Assembly (NCBI GenBank): GCA_024402535.1
Contig: JAKSTN010000022.1
Coordinates: forward strand, 1-41,125
Direction of reading: 5' to 3'
From: Treponema sp.
GTDB taxonomy: Bacteria; Spirochaetota; Spirochaetia; Treponematales; Treponemataceae
Length of the DNA: 41,125 bases
Shown here: positions 25,427 through 33,860 of the stretch, piece by piece
Layout: each line of letters starts with the position of its first letter
Numbering within the stretch: the stretch's first letter is position 1
Position numbers and translations under genes: made by a program
Notes under the pieces: model-generated
The model's database searches: none
Told to the model about the DNA's origin: nothing
What the model saw: the letters and a program-made list of their open reading frames with translations, nothing else

Positions 25427-28400
25427 ATGAAAATTAAACGATTCTTTTCAGCATTTATTATTTTCCTCTTGTGTGCTACTTCGGCTCTTGCCGCAGATTT
25501 TTATTGGGAAAATCCTGCATCATTAACTGTAACAGATTCCCGTTTTCCAAAGTCTGTAACTAACGGAAAGAGTTCCTGTGTTTTGTGGCAGGAAGTCGAT
25601 AAAAAAAATCATCAGTTCTTTATCAGTGCAAAATATTTTTCTGATATAGAAAATCCTGTAGAAATAAACAGATTTTCAAATGGAATTAAGTTTTCAGGTG
25701 AAGTTCCAGATGTATATTCAGCTGTAATGAAAAAGGATGGAACTGTTTATGTTGCCTTCCTTGCAAGTCATCATGAAATAGCAGTTTATTCTATTTCGCC
25801 ATCGGGAACTACAGAAAAAATCAGCCTTCCAAAACAGTCAAAAATTCTGACAGGTGCGCGTCTTTATCTTGGGGCAGGGGAGTCATTAAGGCTTTTTGCA
25901 TCCTTAAGTGAAAATGAATCATTCTCTATTGTTTGTGCCGAGTCTGCAGACGGGCGTCATTGGACAGATTTTTCATCGTTCCTGCCTTCTGAAAATTTCA
26001 CGAATCCTTTTGTTCCATTCCAGATTGAATATAACGGAGGGGAACTTGTTGTTTTTCAGGCTCAGCTTCTTACAGGTTCCCGTATTTCTTATCAGATTTA
26101 CGGAACATATTCAAAAGACGGCGGTAACAGCTGGTCCGAACCTGTAATTCTTACAGACCAGAACACCATTCCTGTAAGCGACACCCGGCCATATACAAAT
26201 TATCAGAACCAGGGTGCTTCACTTTTTAAATATAAAGATGAAGTGTACATGGCGTGGGAAAGAACTTTTTATCTTTCTGAAAACGCAAATATCTGGATCG
26301 CAAGGATCAATCCTACAGGCTTTATCCACGGAACTGCAGAACAAATTACTCAGAGCGGACATGCTTCGAACCCTCAGTTCTTTGATTATGAAAATCAGCT
26401 TTCGGTAGTCTGGTTTGATACAAGATCCGGTTCAGAACGTGTTTACTTTGGACGTAAGAATGGTTTTTACTGGGACGAAGATACACTTTCAGAAAGCCGA
26501 CAGAAATCGCTTTTTGCTTATCCGGTTTTTACAAACGGCGGAAAAAAACTTTCTTTTGTCTGGGAGCAGAGTGGGAAATCTTCCTCGACCGTTTTCATGC
26601 TTAAACCTGATACTTCTGTTGCCTTGCCAAAAATTGCCCCATTAAGTTTTAAGGAAGGTCACCATTCTACAAACCGGGATGTCCGCATAAAAGTAAATAT
26701 GCCGGATGATTCTTCAGGTATTGCGGGCTTTTCATACAGCTGGAGCCAGGATGAAAGTGAAGAACCTTTCAAAGAACTGACATACCTTCCGTCTCAGAAT
26801 ACGTTGAAACTTAAAGCAGATTCTGACGGGGACTGGTTCTTCCGTGCAAGAGTTTTTGACTATGCAGGAAACGTTTCTGATTTTTCTACAGTCGTTTATA
26901 ACCTGGATATTACACCGCCTCTTAAACCTCAGATTGTCTTTGAAGAGTCCGACAAATTTGGAATGCCAAAAACAAATTCTATTTTTGTTCGCTTTGTTCC
27001 GGATTCAGGGGATACTGATATTGGCGGTTATACTTACAGCCTTGATTACATTGCCGCTCTTCCAAAGAATCTTTTAGATAATCCGCGGCATCCTATTAAG
27101 CTTTCGGAAGAAGGCACCCAAGAAGTTCTTGATGCCCTGGAAGAAAAATATGCTTATCTTCTTAACGGAAGCCGGAAAGTTCCGAACCGCATAATGACAG
27201 AAAAAGACAGTGTAAGATTCAGTGCCCGTGGAAACGGTATTTATATTCTTACTGTTGCTGCAATTGATGAAGTCGGAAATATTTCAGAAAGAGTTTCAAA
27301 ACTTTTTGCCCTTAATAAATTTATTCCGAGCACATATATTGTTTCAGCAAAAACTGCGGTGAATGAACTTGGTGAGGTTACTCTTGATGTGACAGGTGGC
27401 GGCTTCACTTATGACGGAAACGTAAACACAATTTATATTGACCGTGACGGAGCTGAACCTTATGACATGGTTCTGAGCCGCAGTTCAGGACATTATCAGG
27501 TAACTTCAGATAACCGTATTGCAAACATCAAGCTTGGAAACGACCTTGATGAAGGTATGTACCGCATCGGACTTGTTCATACGGACCGCGGTCTTTATAT
27601 GAGTAAAGCAATAGTCCGCATAGAACAGAACGGTACTATAAAAATTGAACCTGAAATTACATTTACACCTGCCTGGCAGGTTTACGACGAAAATTACAAA
27701 TATTCTATAAATACAAATTATCTTCTTCTTGCTGCAATTATTTTCCTTAGCCTTGGTATTCTTGTTTTTGCAGTTCACGGATTTGTTTCAACAGCCCGTG
27801 AAACTGTTCTTGTAAGGAAGGAAGTTCTTGCACTTATTACAGGAGGCCCTATGCCAAAAGAAGTAAAAGTTAAACAGGAAGCTTTGAAGAAAAAAGGAGC
27901 CGGCTTAAAAGTTAAGCTTGTGGGCTTTACCTCTATCCTTGTTATGGCAATTGTTGCTCTTGTTTCTGTTCCTCTTGGATACATTATGACTGATATGCAG
28001 GAACGAACTTTGGGCCGCGGACTTCAGCAGCGGGTTGAAGTTCTTCTTGAAAGTCTTTCAACCGGCGCAAAAGCATATATGCCTTCGAACAATATTCTTG
28101 AAATGAGTTATCTGCCAGGACAGGCGGAATCAATGAGCGAAGCCCAGTTTGCCACAATTATCGGGGAATCTGATTCGTCAGAACGGGCAGGGCTTAATTA
28201 TGTCTGGGCAACAAACGATAAAAATATTTCTTCAAAAATCGATACAGACAGAGTGAACTTCGGTGTTTCAAGAAACATTGAAGAAATTGTTGAAACCATT
28301 ACAAAGGAATGTTCATCACTTAATGATAAAGCAGTGGAAACTGCAGGAACCGTGGCACAGTCTCTTGTAGAATTGAATGCCGAAGGTGTTTCTCTTGCAG

Positions 28401-30031
28401 TTGCAACTGATGAAGCAAGTGTTGCACGCCTTCAGGAAATTTCCGTTGTTGCAACAGAACTTACAGTCAGACTCAATACAATCCTCAATGACATTTCAAA
28501 AAGCGGTGTTTCATCTTATCCGAAATTTGACCCGAACGTTCTGGACAGAAACAATACGGATTATCTTTTCTATAAGCCTGTTATGTACCGCCAGGGAACA
28601 AGCCAGAATTATGTTCACGGTATAATTCTTGTTCAGATTTCAACTCAGAGCCTTGTTGATGAAGCTGACCGTTCCCGCAATACAGTTCTCATAATCTCTG
28701 CAGCAGTTGCTTTGCTTGCAGTTATGATTGGTGCAGTTCTTTCTTTCATTCTTGCTTCAATCATCATTAAGCCAATCAAAAAACTTGCTTCTTACGTTCG
28801 TGTCATCGGGGAAACAAAAGACAAGGCAAAGCTTAAAGGAAAAGATTTCAAGGTAACAACAAAAGATGAAATCGGACAGCTGGGAGATGTTATTAATGAT
28901 ATGACAAGTCAGCTTGCAAAGGCTGCCGAAGACGAAAAACTTTCTCTTGACGGTAAGGCCGTTCAGCAGGCATTCCTTCCGCTTCTTGCAGGACGCCAGA
29001 AACCGCAGACAGTTGCACAGCTTAAAGAAGGTGCTGTTGAATGTTTCGGTTACTATGAAGGCGCCTCTGGTGTTTCCGGCGACTATTTCGATTACCGTAA
29101 ACTTGATGACCGCTGGTTTGCAATTATTAAGTGTGACGCTTCCGGACACGGAGTTCCAGCCGCCCTCATTATGACCGTTGTAGCAACTCATTTCCGTGAA
29201 TACTTCAATAACTGGAGTTACGCACGTGAAGGTATTAAGCTGAATGTACTTGTCACAAAAATCAATGACGCCTTGGAATCTCTCGGTCTTAAAGGTAAGT
29301 TCGCCGCTATGATTATCTGTCTTATGGACACAAAAACCGGCGACGTTTACATGTGTAATGCGGGAGATAACATCGTTCATATTTATGACAGTGCAGAAAA
29401 GAAGCAGAAAGTAATCACTTTGACAGAAACTCCTGCGGCAGGTCCGCTTCCTTCATTCATGGTTGATATGAAAGGCGGCTTCAAGGTTGAAAAGACAAAC
29501 CTTAAAAAAGGTGATGTTCTTTTCCTGTACACTGACGGTATTGAAGAATCAACACGACTTTGCCGCCGTCCTGACTTCAGCGTAATTGTTGATGAGCTTA
29601 CAGACCAGAACGGAAACCTGACTCATGAAGACCGAAAGGAACTTATGGAACCGGAACGGGTTCAGCAGGTTATTGAAGCAGTTTTCGCAAAACAGAAGTT
29701 CACTCTTGAAAAACAGGATAATCCGGTTTTTGGAGAAAAACTGGAATTTGATTTTACAAACTGTGAAGGAACTCTTGAAGAAGCAATTCTTGCCCTTGCA
29801 TCAGTTGAAAAAATATTCCGCTTCTACAAAACTCCGACGGCAGGTGCAAACGATACTGTTGTTGTAGACAAGAGAATTGACGCCTTCTTAAAAGATCACT
29901 TTGCTTTGTACGATTATTACTGTTCTGGAAAAGGTGAAGTGGATGAAGAAAGCAATTACCTGGAATACACAGGAATTGCCGAAGACGAACAGCTGGATGA
30001 CCTTACTCTGCTTGCTGTGAAGCGTGTATAG
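25427..30031 (+). CDS. giant membrane sensor with RsbU/SpoIIE-type PP2C phosphatase
   Basis: 1534 residues. Signal peptide about 1-22. A beta-propeller with sialidase-like strands and an Asp-box (SKDGGNSW, about 229-236) spans roughly 25-400. Ig-like modules (DYAGNVSDFSTVVYNLDITPP and a second copy ending DEVGNIS) run to about 735. Then come TM1 (765-787), TM2 (828-852), a second extracytoplasmic sensor (853-1086), TM3 (1087-1113) and HAMP (about 1110-1165). The PP2C domain (about 1200-1534) has metal-site residues D1219 (GDYFDY), D1237 (CDASGHG), D1370 (YTDGIEE) and D1524/D1525 (DDLTLL). Such phosphatases dephosphorylate anti-sigma antagonists; none is encoded here. The span between the last two motifs is about 100 residues longer than usual. 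Confidence 0.88.
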   Translation: MKIKRFFSAFIIFLLCATSALAADFYWENPASLTVTDSRFPKSVTNGKSSCVLWQEVDKKNHQFFISAKYFSDIENPVEINRFSNGIKFSGEVPDVYSAVMKKDGTVYVAFLASHHEIAVYSISPSGTTEKISLPKQSKILTGARLYLGAGESLRLFASLSENESFSIVCAESADGRHWTDFSSFLPSENFTNPFVPFQIEYNGGELVVFQAQLLTGSRISYQIYGTYSKDGGNSWSEPVILTDQNTIPVSDTRPYTNYQNQGASLFKYKDEVYMAWERTFYLSENANIWIARINPTGFIHGTAEQITQSGHASNPQFFDYENQLSVVWFDTRSGSERVYFGRKNGFYWDEDTLSESRQKSLFAYPVFTNGGKKLSFVWEQSGKSSSTVFMLKPDTSVALPKIAPLSFKEGHHSTNRDVRIKVNMPDDSSGIAGFSYSWSQDESEEPFKELTYLPSQNTLKLKADSDGDWFFRARVFDYAGNVSDFSTVVYNLDITPPLKPQIVFEESDKFGMPKTNSIFVRFVPDSGDTDIGGYTYSLDYIAALPKNLLDNPRHPIKLSEEGTQEVLDALEEKYAYLLNGSRKVPNRIMTEKDSVRFSARGNGIYILTVAAIDEVGNISERVSKLFALNKFIPSTYIVSAKTAVNELGEVTLDVTGGGFTYDGNVNTIYIDRDGAEPYDMVLSRSSGHYQVTSDNRIANIKLGNDLDEGMYRIGLVHTDRGLYMSKAIVRIEQNGTIKIEPEITFTPAWQVYDENYKYSINTNYLLLAAIIFLSLGILVFAVHGFVSTARETVLVRKEVLALITGGPMPKEVKVKQEALKKKGAGLKVKLVGFTSILVMAIVALVSVPLGYIMTDMQERTLGRGLQQRVEVLLESLSTGAKAYMPSNNILEMSYLPGQAESMSEAQFATIIGESDSSERAGLNYVWATNDKNISSKIDTDRVNFGVSRNIEEIVETITKECSSLNDKAVETAGTVAQSLVELNAEGVSLAVATDEASVARLQEISVVATELTVRLNTILNDISKSGVSSYPKFDPNVLDRNNTDYLFYKPVMYRQGTSQNYVHGIILVQISTQSLVDEADRSRNTVLIISAAVALLAVMIGAVLSFILASIIIKPIKKLASYVRVIGETKDKAKLKGKDFKVTTKDEIGQLGDVINDMTSQLAKAAEDEKLSLDGKAVQQAFLPLLAGRQKPQTVAQLKEGAVECFGYYEGASGVSGDYFDYRKLDDRWFAIIKCDASGHGVPAALIMTVVATHFREYFNNWSYAREGIKLNVLVTKINDALESLGLKGKFAAMIICLMDTKTGDVYMCNAGDNIVHIYDSAEKKQKVITLTETPAAGPLPSFMVDMKGGFKVEKTNLKKGDVLFLYTDGIEESTRLCRRPDFSVIVDELTDQNGNLTHEDRKELMEPERVQQVIEAVFAKQKFTLEKQDNPVFGEKLEFDFTNCEGTLEEAILALASVEKIFRFYKTPTAGANDTVVVDKRIDAFLKDHFALYDYYCSGKGEVDEESNYLEYTGIAEDEQLDDLTLLAVKRV

Positions 30032-30040
30032 ATTTTTAAA

Positions 30041-30080
30041 AATCAGTATAATCTTTTTTGTATGAAAGATTATACTGATT
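30041..30080 (+). promoter_or_regulatory. 16-bp perfect inverted repeat around the exporter start codon
   Basis: AATCAGTATAATCTTT (30041-30056) and AAAGATTATACTGATT (30065-30080) are exact reverse complements separated by 8 bp that include the ATG (30062-30064). The left arm contains TATAAT (30047-30052), so the site can be a promoter-overlapping operator. If transcribed, it is a hairpin with the start codon in the loop. No Shine-Dalgarno is present. It is not a terminator, as no T run follows. Confidence 0.65.
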
Positions 30081-31801
30081 CACCACTCAGAATTTTTTTA
30101 TCTTATTATAAACCTCACCTTGGACTTTTCATTGGAGATATGGTTTGTGCAACAGTACTTGCACTTATCGATATTACTTTTCCAATGCTTACACGTTGGG
30201 CAATTAATACTCTTATTCCAGAAGGAAATCTTAAAGTTTTTGTAATTTTAATCTGCGCTCTTTTAGCTGGGTTCTTCCTCAGAAAACTCTGCAACTGGTT
30301 TATAACCTATTGGGGACATCAGTTTGGAAATTATGTTGAAGCCGAAATGCGAATGGATGTTTTCAAAAAACTTGAAAGCATGGATTTTTCATATTTTGAT
30401 AAAAACAGAACAGGCCAGCTCATGAGCCGTGTAACGACAGACTTATTTGATATAACAGAGCTGGCCCATCACGGTCCTGAAGATGTGTGGGTTTCACTTA
30501 TCACATTAATTGGTTCATGTATCCTCATGTTCGGAATCAGATGGGAACTTGCCGTCCTTGTTCTGATTTTCCTTCCTGTAAATATTTTACTTGTTCTGAA
30601 AAGCCGAAAGAAACTTATGTCTACATCAAAAGCCGTTAAGGAAACTACAGCTGTAATTAATTCTGCAATTGAATCAAGCATTTCCGGAATCCGTGTTACT
30701 CAGGTTTTCACAAATGAAGATTATGAAACAAAACGTTTTGCAAAAAACAACGAGCGGTTTATTAAAGCAAAGCAGAGCCGTTTCAAATATATGTCAAATT
30801 TTCTTTCAAATATTGAGTTTACAGGAAATATGATGAATCTTGTTGTTCTGGCAGCAGGCGGATTTTTCATTATGAACGGGAAAATGACAGTTGCCGATCT
30901 TGTTGCGGCAAATCTTTTTGTTGCAGCCTTCAGTACGCCTGTACGGAAACTTGCTTTCTTTGTGGAACAGTATACTCAGGGCATGGCCGGCTTCAACAGA
31001 TTTCTCGAAGTTATGCGAACTGAAAATCCTATAAAAGATGACAAAGACGCCGTGGAGATTTTAAGTGCCAGAGGTAACATTACTTTTGAGAATGTGGATT
31101 TTTCTTATACAAAAGATTACCCCGTTTTGCAGAACGTTTCACTTAATATTTCAGCCGGCGAAAAGCAGGCTCTGGTCGGAAGTTCCGGCGGCGGAAAAAC
31201 AACCATCTGTAATCTTCTTCCACGGTTTTATGAAATTACAAGCGGACGCATTTTACTTGATGGAATTGATATCCGAAAAATCCGCATGGACTCTTTAAGA
31301 AAACAGATTGGTATGGTACAGCAGGATGTTTTTCTTTTTGCAGGAACAATTAAAGAAAATATTGCTTACGGAAAACCTGATGCTTCACAGGAAGAAATTG
31401 AACTTGCGGCAAAACGCGCCGAAATACATGAAGACATTTTGAAAATGCCGCAAGGATATGATACAGTAGTGGGCGAAAGGGGAATCAAACTTTCGGGTGG
31501 ACAGAAGCAGCGGGTTTCAATTGCGCGCTGTTTTTTGAAAAATCCTCCCATTCTGATTCTTGATGAAGCTACATCGGCTCTGGATACCGCAACAGAAATC
31601 AAAATTCAGAAAGCTTTTGATGAACTTTCAAAAGGTCGTACCACAATTGTTATAGCTCACAGGCTTTCTACAATAAAAAATGCAGATCACATTGCTGTTG
31701 TGGACGAAAAAGGAATTTCCGAAAATGGAACTCATGAAGAGCTTATGGCAAAAGGTGGCGTATATAAGTCTCTTTGTGAAGCTCAGTTTGAATTGAAATA
31801 A
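30062..31801 (+). CDS. ABC exporter, fused transmembrane and ATPase domains (MsbA/MDR type)
   Basis: 579-residue half transporter expected to act as a homodimer. The six-helix exporter domain (about 1-320) begins directly with SPLRIFLSYYKPHLGLFIGD. The ATPase has Walker A GSSGGGKTT (about residue 373), Q-loop MVQQDVFLFAGTIKENI, signature LSGGQKQR, Walker B ILILDEATSALD and switch AHRLSTI. It may export lipids, peptides or drugs; the substrate cannot be told. The next ATG is 26 codons in and would cut into the first helix, so the start at 30062 stands despite the missing ribosome-binding site. It lies 30 bp after the sensor phosphatase, and purN follows after 13 bp. Confidence 0.9.
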   Translation: MKDYTDSPLRIFLSYYKPHLGLFIGDMVCATVLALIDITFPMLTRWAINTLIPEGNLKVFVILICALLAGFFLRKLCNWFITYWGHQFGNYVEAEMRMDVFKKLESMDFSYFDKNRTGQLMSRVTTDLFDITELAHHGPEDVWVSLITLIGSCILMFGIRWELAVLVLIFLPVNILLVLKSRKKLMSTSKAVKETTAVINSAIESSISGIRVTQVFTNEDYETKRFAKNNERFIKAKQSRFKYMSNFLSNIEFTGNMMNLVVLAAGGFFIMNGKMTVADLVAANLFVAAFSTPVRKLAFFVEQYTQGMAGFNRFLEVMRTENPIKDDKDAVEILSARGNITFENVDFSYTKDYPVLQNVSLNISAGEKQALVGSSGGGKTTICNLLPRFYEITSGRILLDGIDIRKIRMDSLRKQIGMVQQDVFLFAGTIKENIAYGKPDASQEEIELAAKRAEIHEDILKMPQGYDTVVGERGIKLSGGQKQRVSIARCFLKNPPILILDEATSALDTATEIKIQKAFDELSKGRTTIVIAHRLSTIKNADHIAVVDEKGISENGTHEELMAKGGVYKSLCEAQFELK

Positions 31802-31814
31802 TTCTGGAGGATAT

Positions 31815-32441
31815 ATGAAAAAGAATATTGTAGTTTTAGTAAGTGGCGGCGGAACAAACTTCCAGGCCCTTATCGATTATGAAAAAGAAAATGCAGACTG
31901 TCCTTATCACATTTCAGCTGTAATCTCTGACCATAAGGATGCATACGCTCTTGAACGTGCGGCAAATGCGGGAATTAAAAGCTTTATCGCTTCACCTTAT
32001 GCTGTAATGGGAAAGGAAGTTGCGCAGGCCGCAAGCCGTGACGAAAAGCGCACAGCAGTTTCAAACCGCGTTCTTGAAATTTGTAAGGCGGAAGGCGCAG
32101 TAGTAATTATTCAGGCAGGCTGGCTTACAGTTCTTGCAGGCGATATTGTAAAAGAATATGAAGGAAATATTCTGAATCTTCATCCGGCACTTCTTCCAAA
32201 ATTCGGCGGGGTAGGAATGTGGGGATATCATGTTCATGAAGCAGTTCTTGCTGCCGGCGAAAAAGAAAGCGGATGTACAATCCACCTGGTTGATTCAGGC
32301 TGTGATTCAGGGAAAATTCTCATACAGAAAAAAGTACCGGTTATGCCTGACGACACTCCCGATACCCTTTATGCCCGCATTGCCCCAGAAGAGCACAAAG
32401 CAATTGTTGAAGGCACTTGTATGCTGGTGAACGGGCTTTAA
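31815..32441 (+). CDS. purN: phosphoribosylglycinamide formyltransferase
   Basis: A 208-residue GAR transformylase using 10-formyl-THF in purine synthesis. N-terminal phosphate-binding LVSGGGTNFQAL. Catalytic triad equivalents are N121 and H123 (NLHPALLP) and D160 (HLVDSGCDSG). The folate-loop segment GWLTVLAG is present and the length is normal. CTGGAGG lies about 7 bp before the ATG. Immediately after the stop codon begins a duplicated murA 3' end, preserving the original convergent purN-murA junction. Confidence 0.93.
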   Translation: MKKNIVVLVSGGGTNFQALIDYEKENADCPYHISAVISDHKDAYALERAANAGIKSFIASPYAVMGKEVAQAASRDEKRTAVSNRVLEICKAEGAVVIIQAGWLTVLAGDIVKEYEGNILNLHPALLPKFGGVGMWGYHVHEAVLAAGEKESGCTIHLVDSGCDSGKILIQKKVPVMPDDTPDTLYARIAPEEHKAIVEGTCMLVNGL

Positions 32442-32652
32442 GAAAAATCTACTCCACCTCAACTCTTTTAATATGTGCGCCAAGGCTTTGAAGCTGTTCT
32501 ACCAGATTTTCGTAACCGCGTTCAATCTGGTAAACATTGCTGATTCTTGACTCGCCGTGAGCGCACAGAGCTGCAATTACCATGGCCATGCCGGCGCGGA
32601 TGTCCGGTGAAACAAGGTGGTCGCCGTGAAGCATGCTTGGTCCTGAAACAAC
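32442..32652. repeat. 211-bp direct repeat, copy A (murA 3' end)
   Basis: Matches 35060-35270 at a constant offset of 2618 bp with four mismatches (32584, 32590, 32635, 32644), all in the 70 bp nearest the insert. It abuts the purN stop. Each mismatch falls at a synonymous position of the murA frame, so both copies look like once-functional alleles. Confidence 0.92.
32449..32652 (-). pseudogene. murA: truncated murA C-terminal fragment
   Basis: Encodes the last 60-odd residues of MurA up to the normal stop, including the tail ending AHIKRVEVE, identical to the complete copy at 35067-36350. It lacks the 5' 85 percent of the gene, a promoter and a ribosome-binding site. It is the displaced original 3' end after insertion of the two-gene cassette. 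Confidence 0.9.
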
Positions 32653-32738
32653 GAGTTTTAATAATGGTTATAAAGAATTGTTTTTTTTGTAAATTTTTGT
32701 TATTTTTTTTATATATAAATTTTATAAAGAGGCTTTAT

Positions 32739-33860
32739 ATGAAAAAAGTAATACTGTTAAACATTGTTTTATTTATTGGATTATTTTGTTCTTGCTCAAA
32801 TCATTTAGACTTTTCTGTGGGAGAAGTTTCGTCTTCAGAAAATTTAGCAGAACGTTATATGGAAAATATGTTCTATTCTTCTCGTTTGGTATCACGTGCA
32901 ATAACAGAAGATGATTTTGAAGAAGATTTTTTTAGTAATGAAATTATTTTAAATGAAAATGGAAATCCATTATCTTTTTCTTCTTTTTCTCAAAAAGAAA
33001 AGAAAGATTTTATTGAGTATTGGAAAACTGAGTTTATTAATCAGTTAGAGAGTAAGTTGGATTCTGATAAAGAATTTTATGATTTGTTAAAAATCGAAAA
33101 TGAATGCTTCGAGGAAACAGTTCGTGATGCAAAACGATCTGTAATACCATATACAGTTGAGACATTTGGTGAAAAGTTGTTTGCGAAGTTTGAAACTCGA
33201 AATAAAAATGCTGTTCTTTCAGTCCGAAAAGCAGACTCTGAAGAACTTCCTTCATTGTCAGAGGAATACAATCGTGTTTCATTGGGATATTTGAAGAGTA
33301 ACTATAAAAAAGGTCGTATGGTTATTTGCAAAGATACTTCATCCTCGTCTGCTAGTTCTTATATAGGACATTCTTCAATGATGAAAGATTATAGTCTTCC
33401 AAGTAATATTTATGAAAAACCAATGTATAAGAGTATGATTACATCATATCCTCTTGAAAAGAATATGAAGTGGCCTGATAAAACAGATGGTGTTCAATAT
33501 GAACCAACTGTTTATTGGGTTAGTACACAACTTGGAGCAAATAATGTTTCTATTGTAGAGGCACAACGCAAGGTTACTGTTGTGGGAAGCAATGGAAAAA
33601 AGTCTACGCAGTATGAAGTGGCTTCAGAGGCAGATGCTAATTCAGCAGTGAACTATGCTGAAAATCAGTTAAATAAGCCTTATGATTGGCAGTTATGGTG
33701 GAAATATGATACAACGGAGTTTTATTGTTCTTCGCTTTTGTGGCGTGCTTGGTATGAAACAAATAAAGATTATTCATTTAATTCTGGTGCGTGGATTACT
33801 CCTGCTGCTATAGAAAGTTCAGCTAAAACAAAATTAATTAAAACATATAAGAATCGATAA
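32739..33860 (+). CDS. lipoprotein with permuted NlpC/P60 (YiiX-like) cysteine hydrolase domain
   Basis: 373 residues from ATG 32739 (AAAGAGG about 7 bp before). The frame is open further upstream, but that part only reads antisense through the murA fragment. Signal peptide with lipobox ending at Cys19, followed by LDFSVGEVS, a motif shared with the next gene. The C-terminal part (about 185-373) resembles the YiiX/YebB-like permuted papain family: KKGRMVICKD, then IGHSSMM with His211, and later YAENQLNKPYDW leading to FYCSSLLWRAW with Cys330. His211 and Cys330 are the likely catalytic pair. Family members are amidases or acyl hydrolases of peptidoglycan or lipids; the target here is unknown. 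The middle segment (45-180) is polar and unassigned. Confidence 0.75.
   Translation: MKKVILLNIVLFIGLFCSCSNHLDFSVGEVSSSENLAERYMENMFYSSRLVSRAITEDDFEEDFFSNEIILNENGNPLSFSSFSQKEKKDFIEYWKTEFINQLESKLDSDKEFYDLLKIENECFEETVRDAKRSVIPYTVETFGEKLFAKFETRNKNAVLSVRKADSEELPSLSEEYNRVSLGYLKSNYKKGRMVICKDTSSSSASSYIGHSSMMKDYSLPSNIYEKPMYKSMITSYPLEKNMKWPDKTDGVQYEPTVYWVSTQLGANNVSIVEAQRKVTVVGSNGKKSTQYEVASEADANSAVNYAENQLNKPYDWQLWWKYDTTEFYCSSLLWRAWYETNKDYSFNSGAWITPAAIESSAKTKLIKTYKNR

Noticed and set aside
30041..30080. Inverted repeat as the terminator of the phosphatase gene
   Set aside because: No T run follows the right arm and the dyad extends into coding sequence of the next gene.
32547..32738. Upstream extension of the YiiX-like lipoprotein reading frame
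   Set aside because: These 64 codons run antisense through the murA fragment; the signal peptide and ribosome-binding site place the start at 32739.
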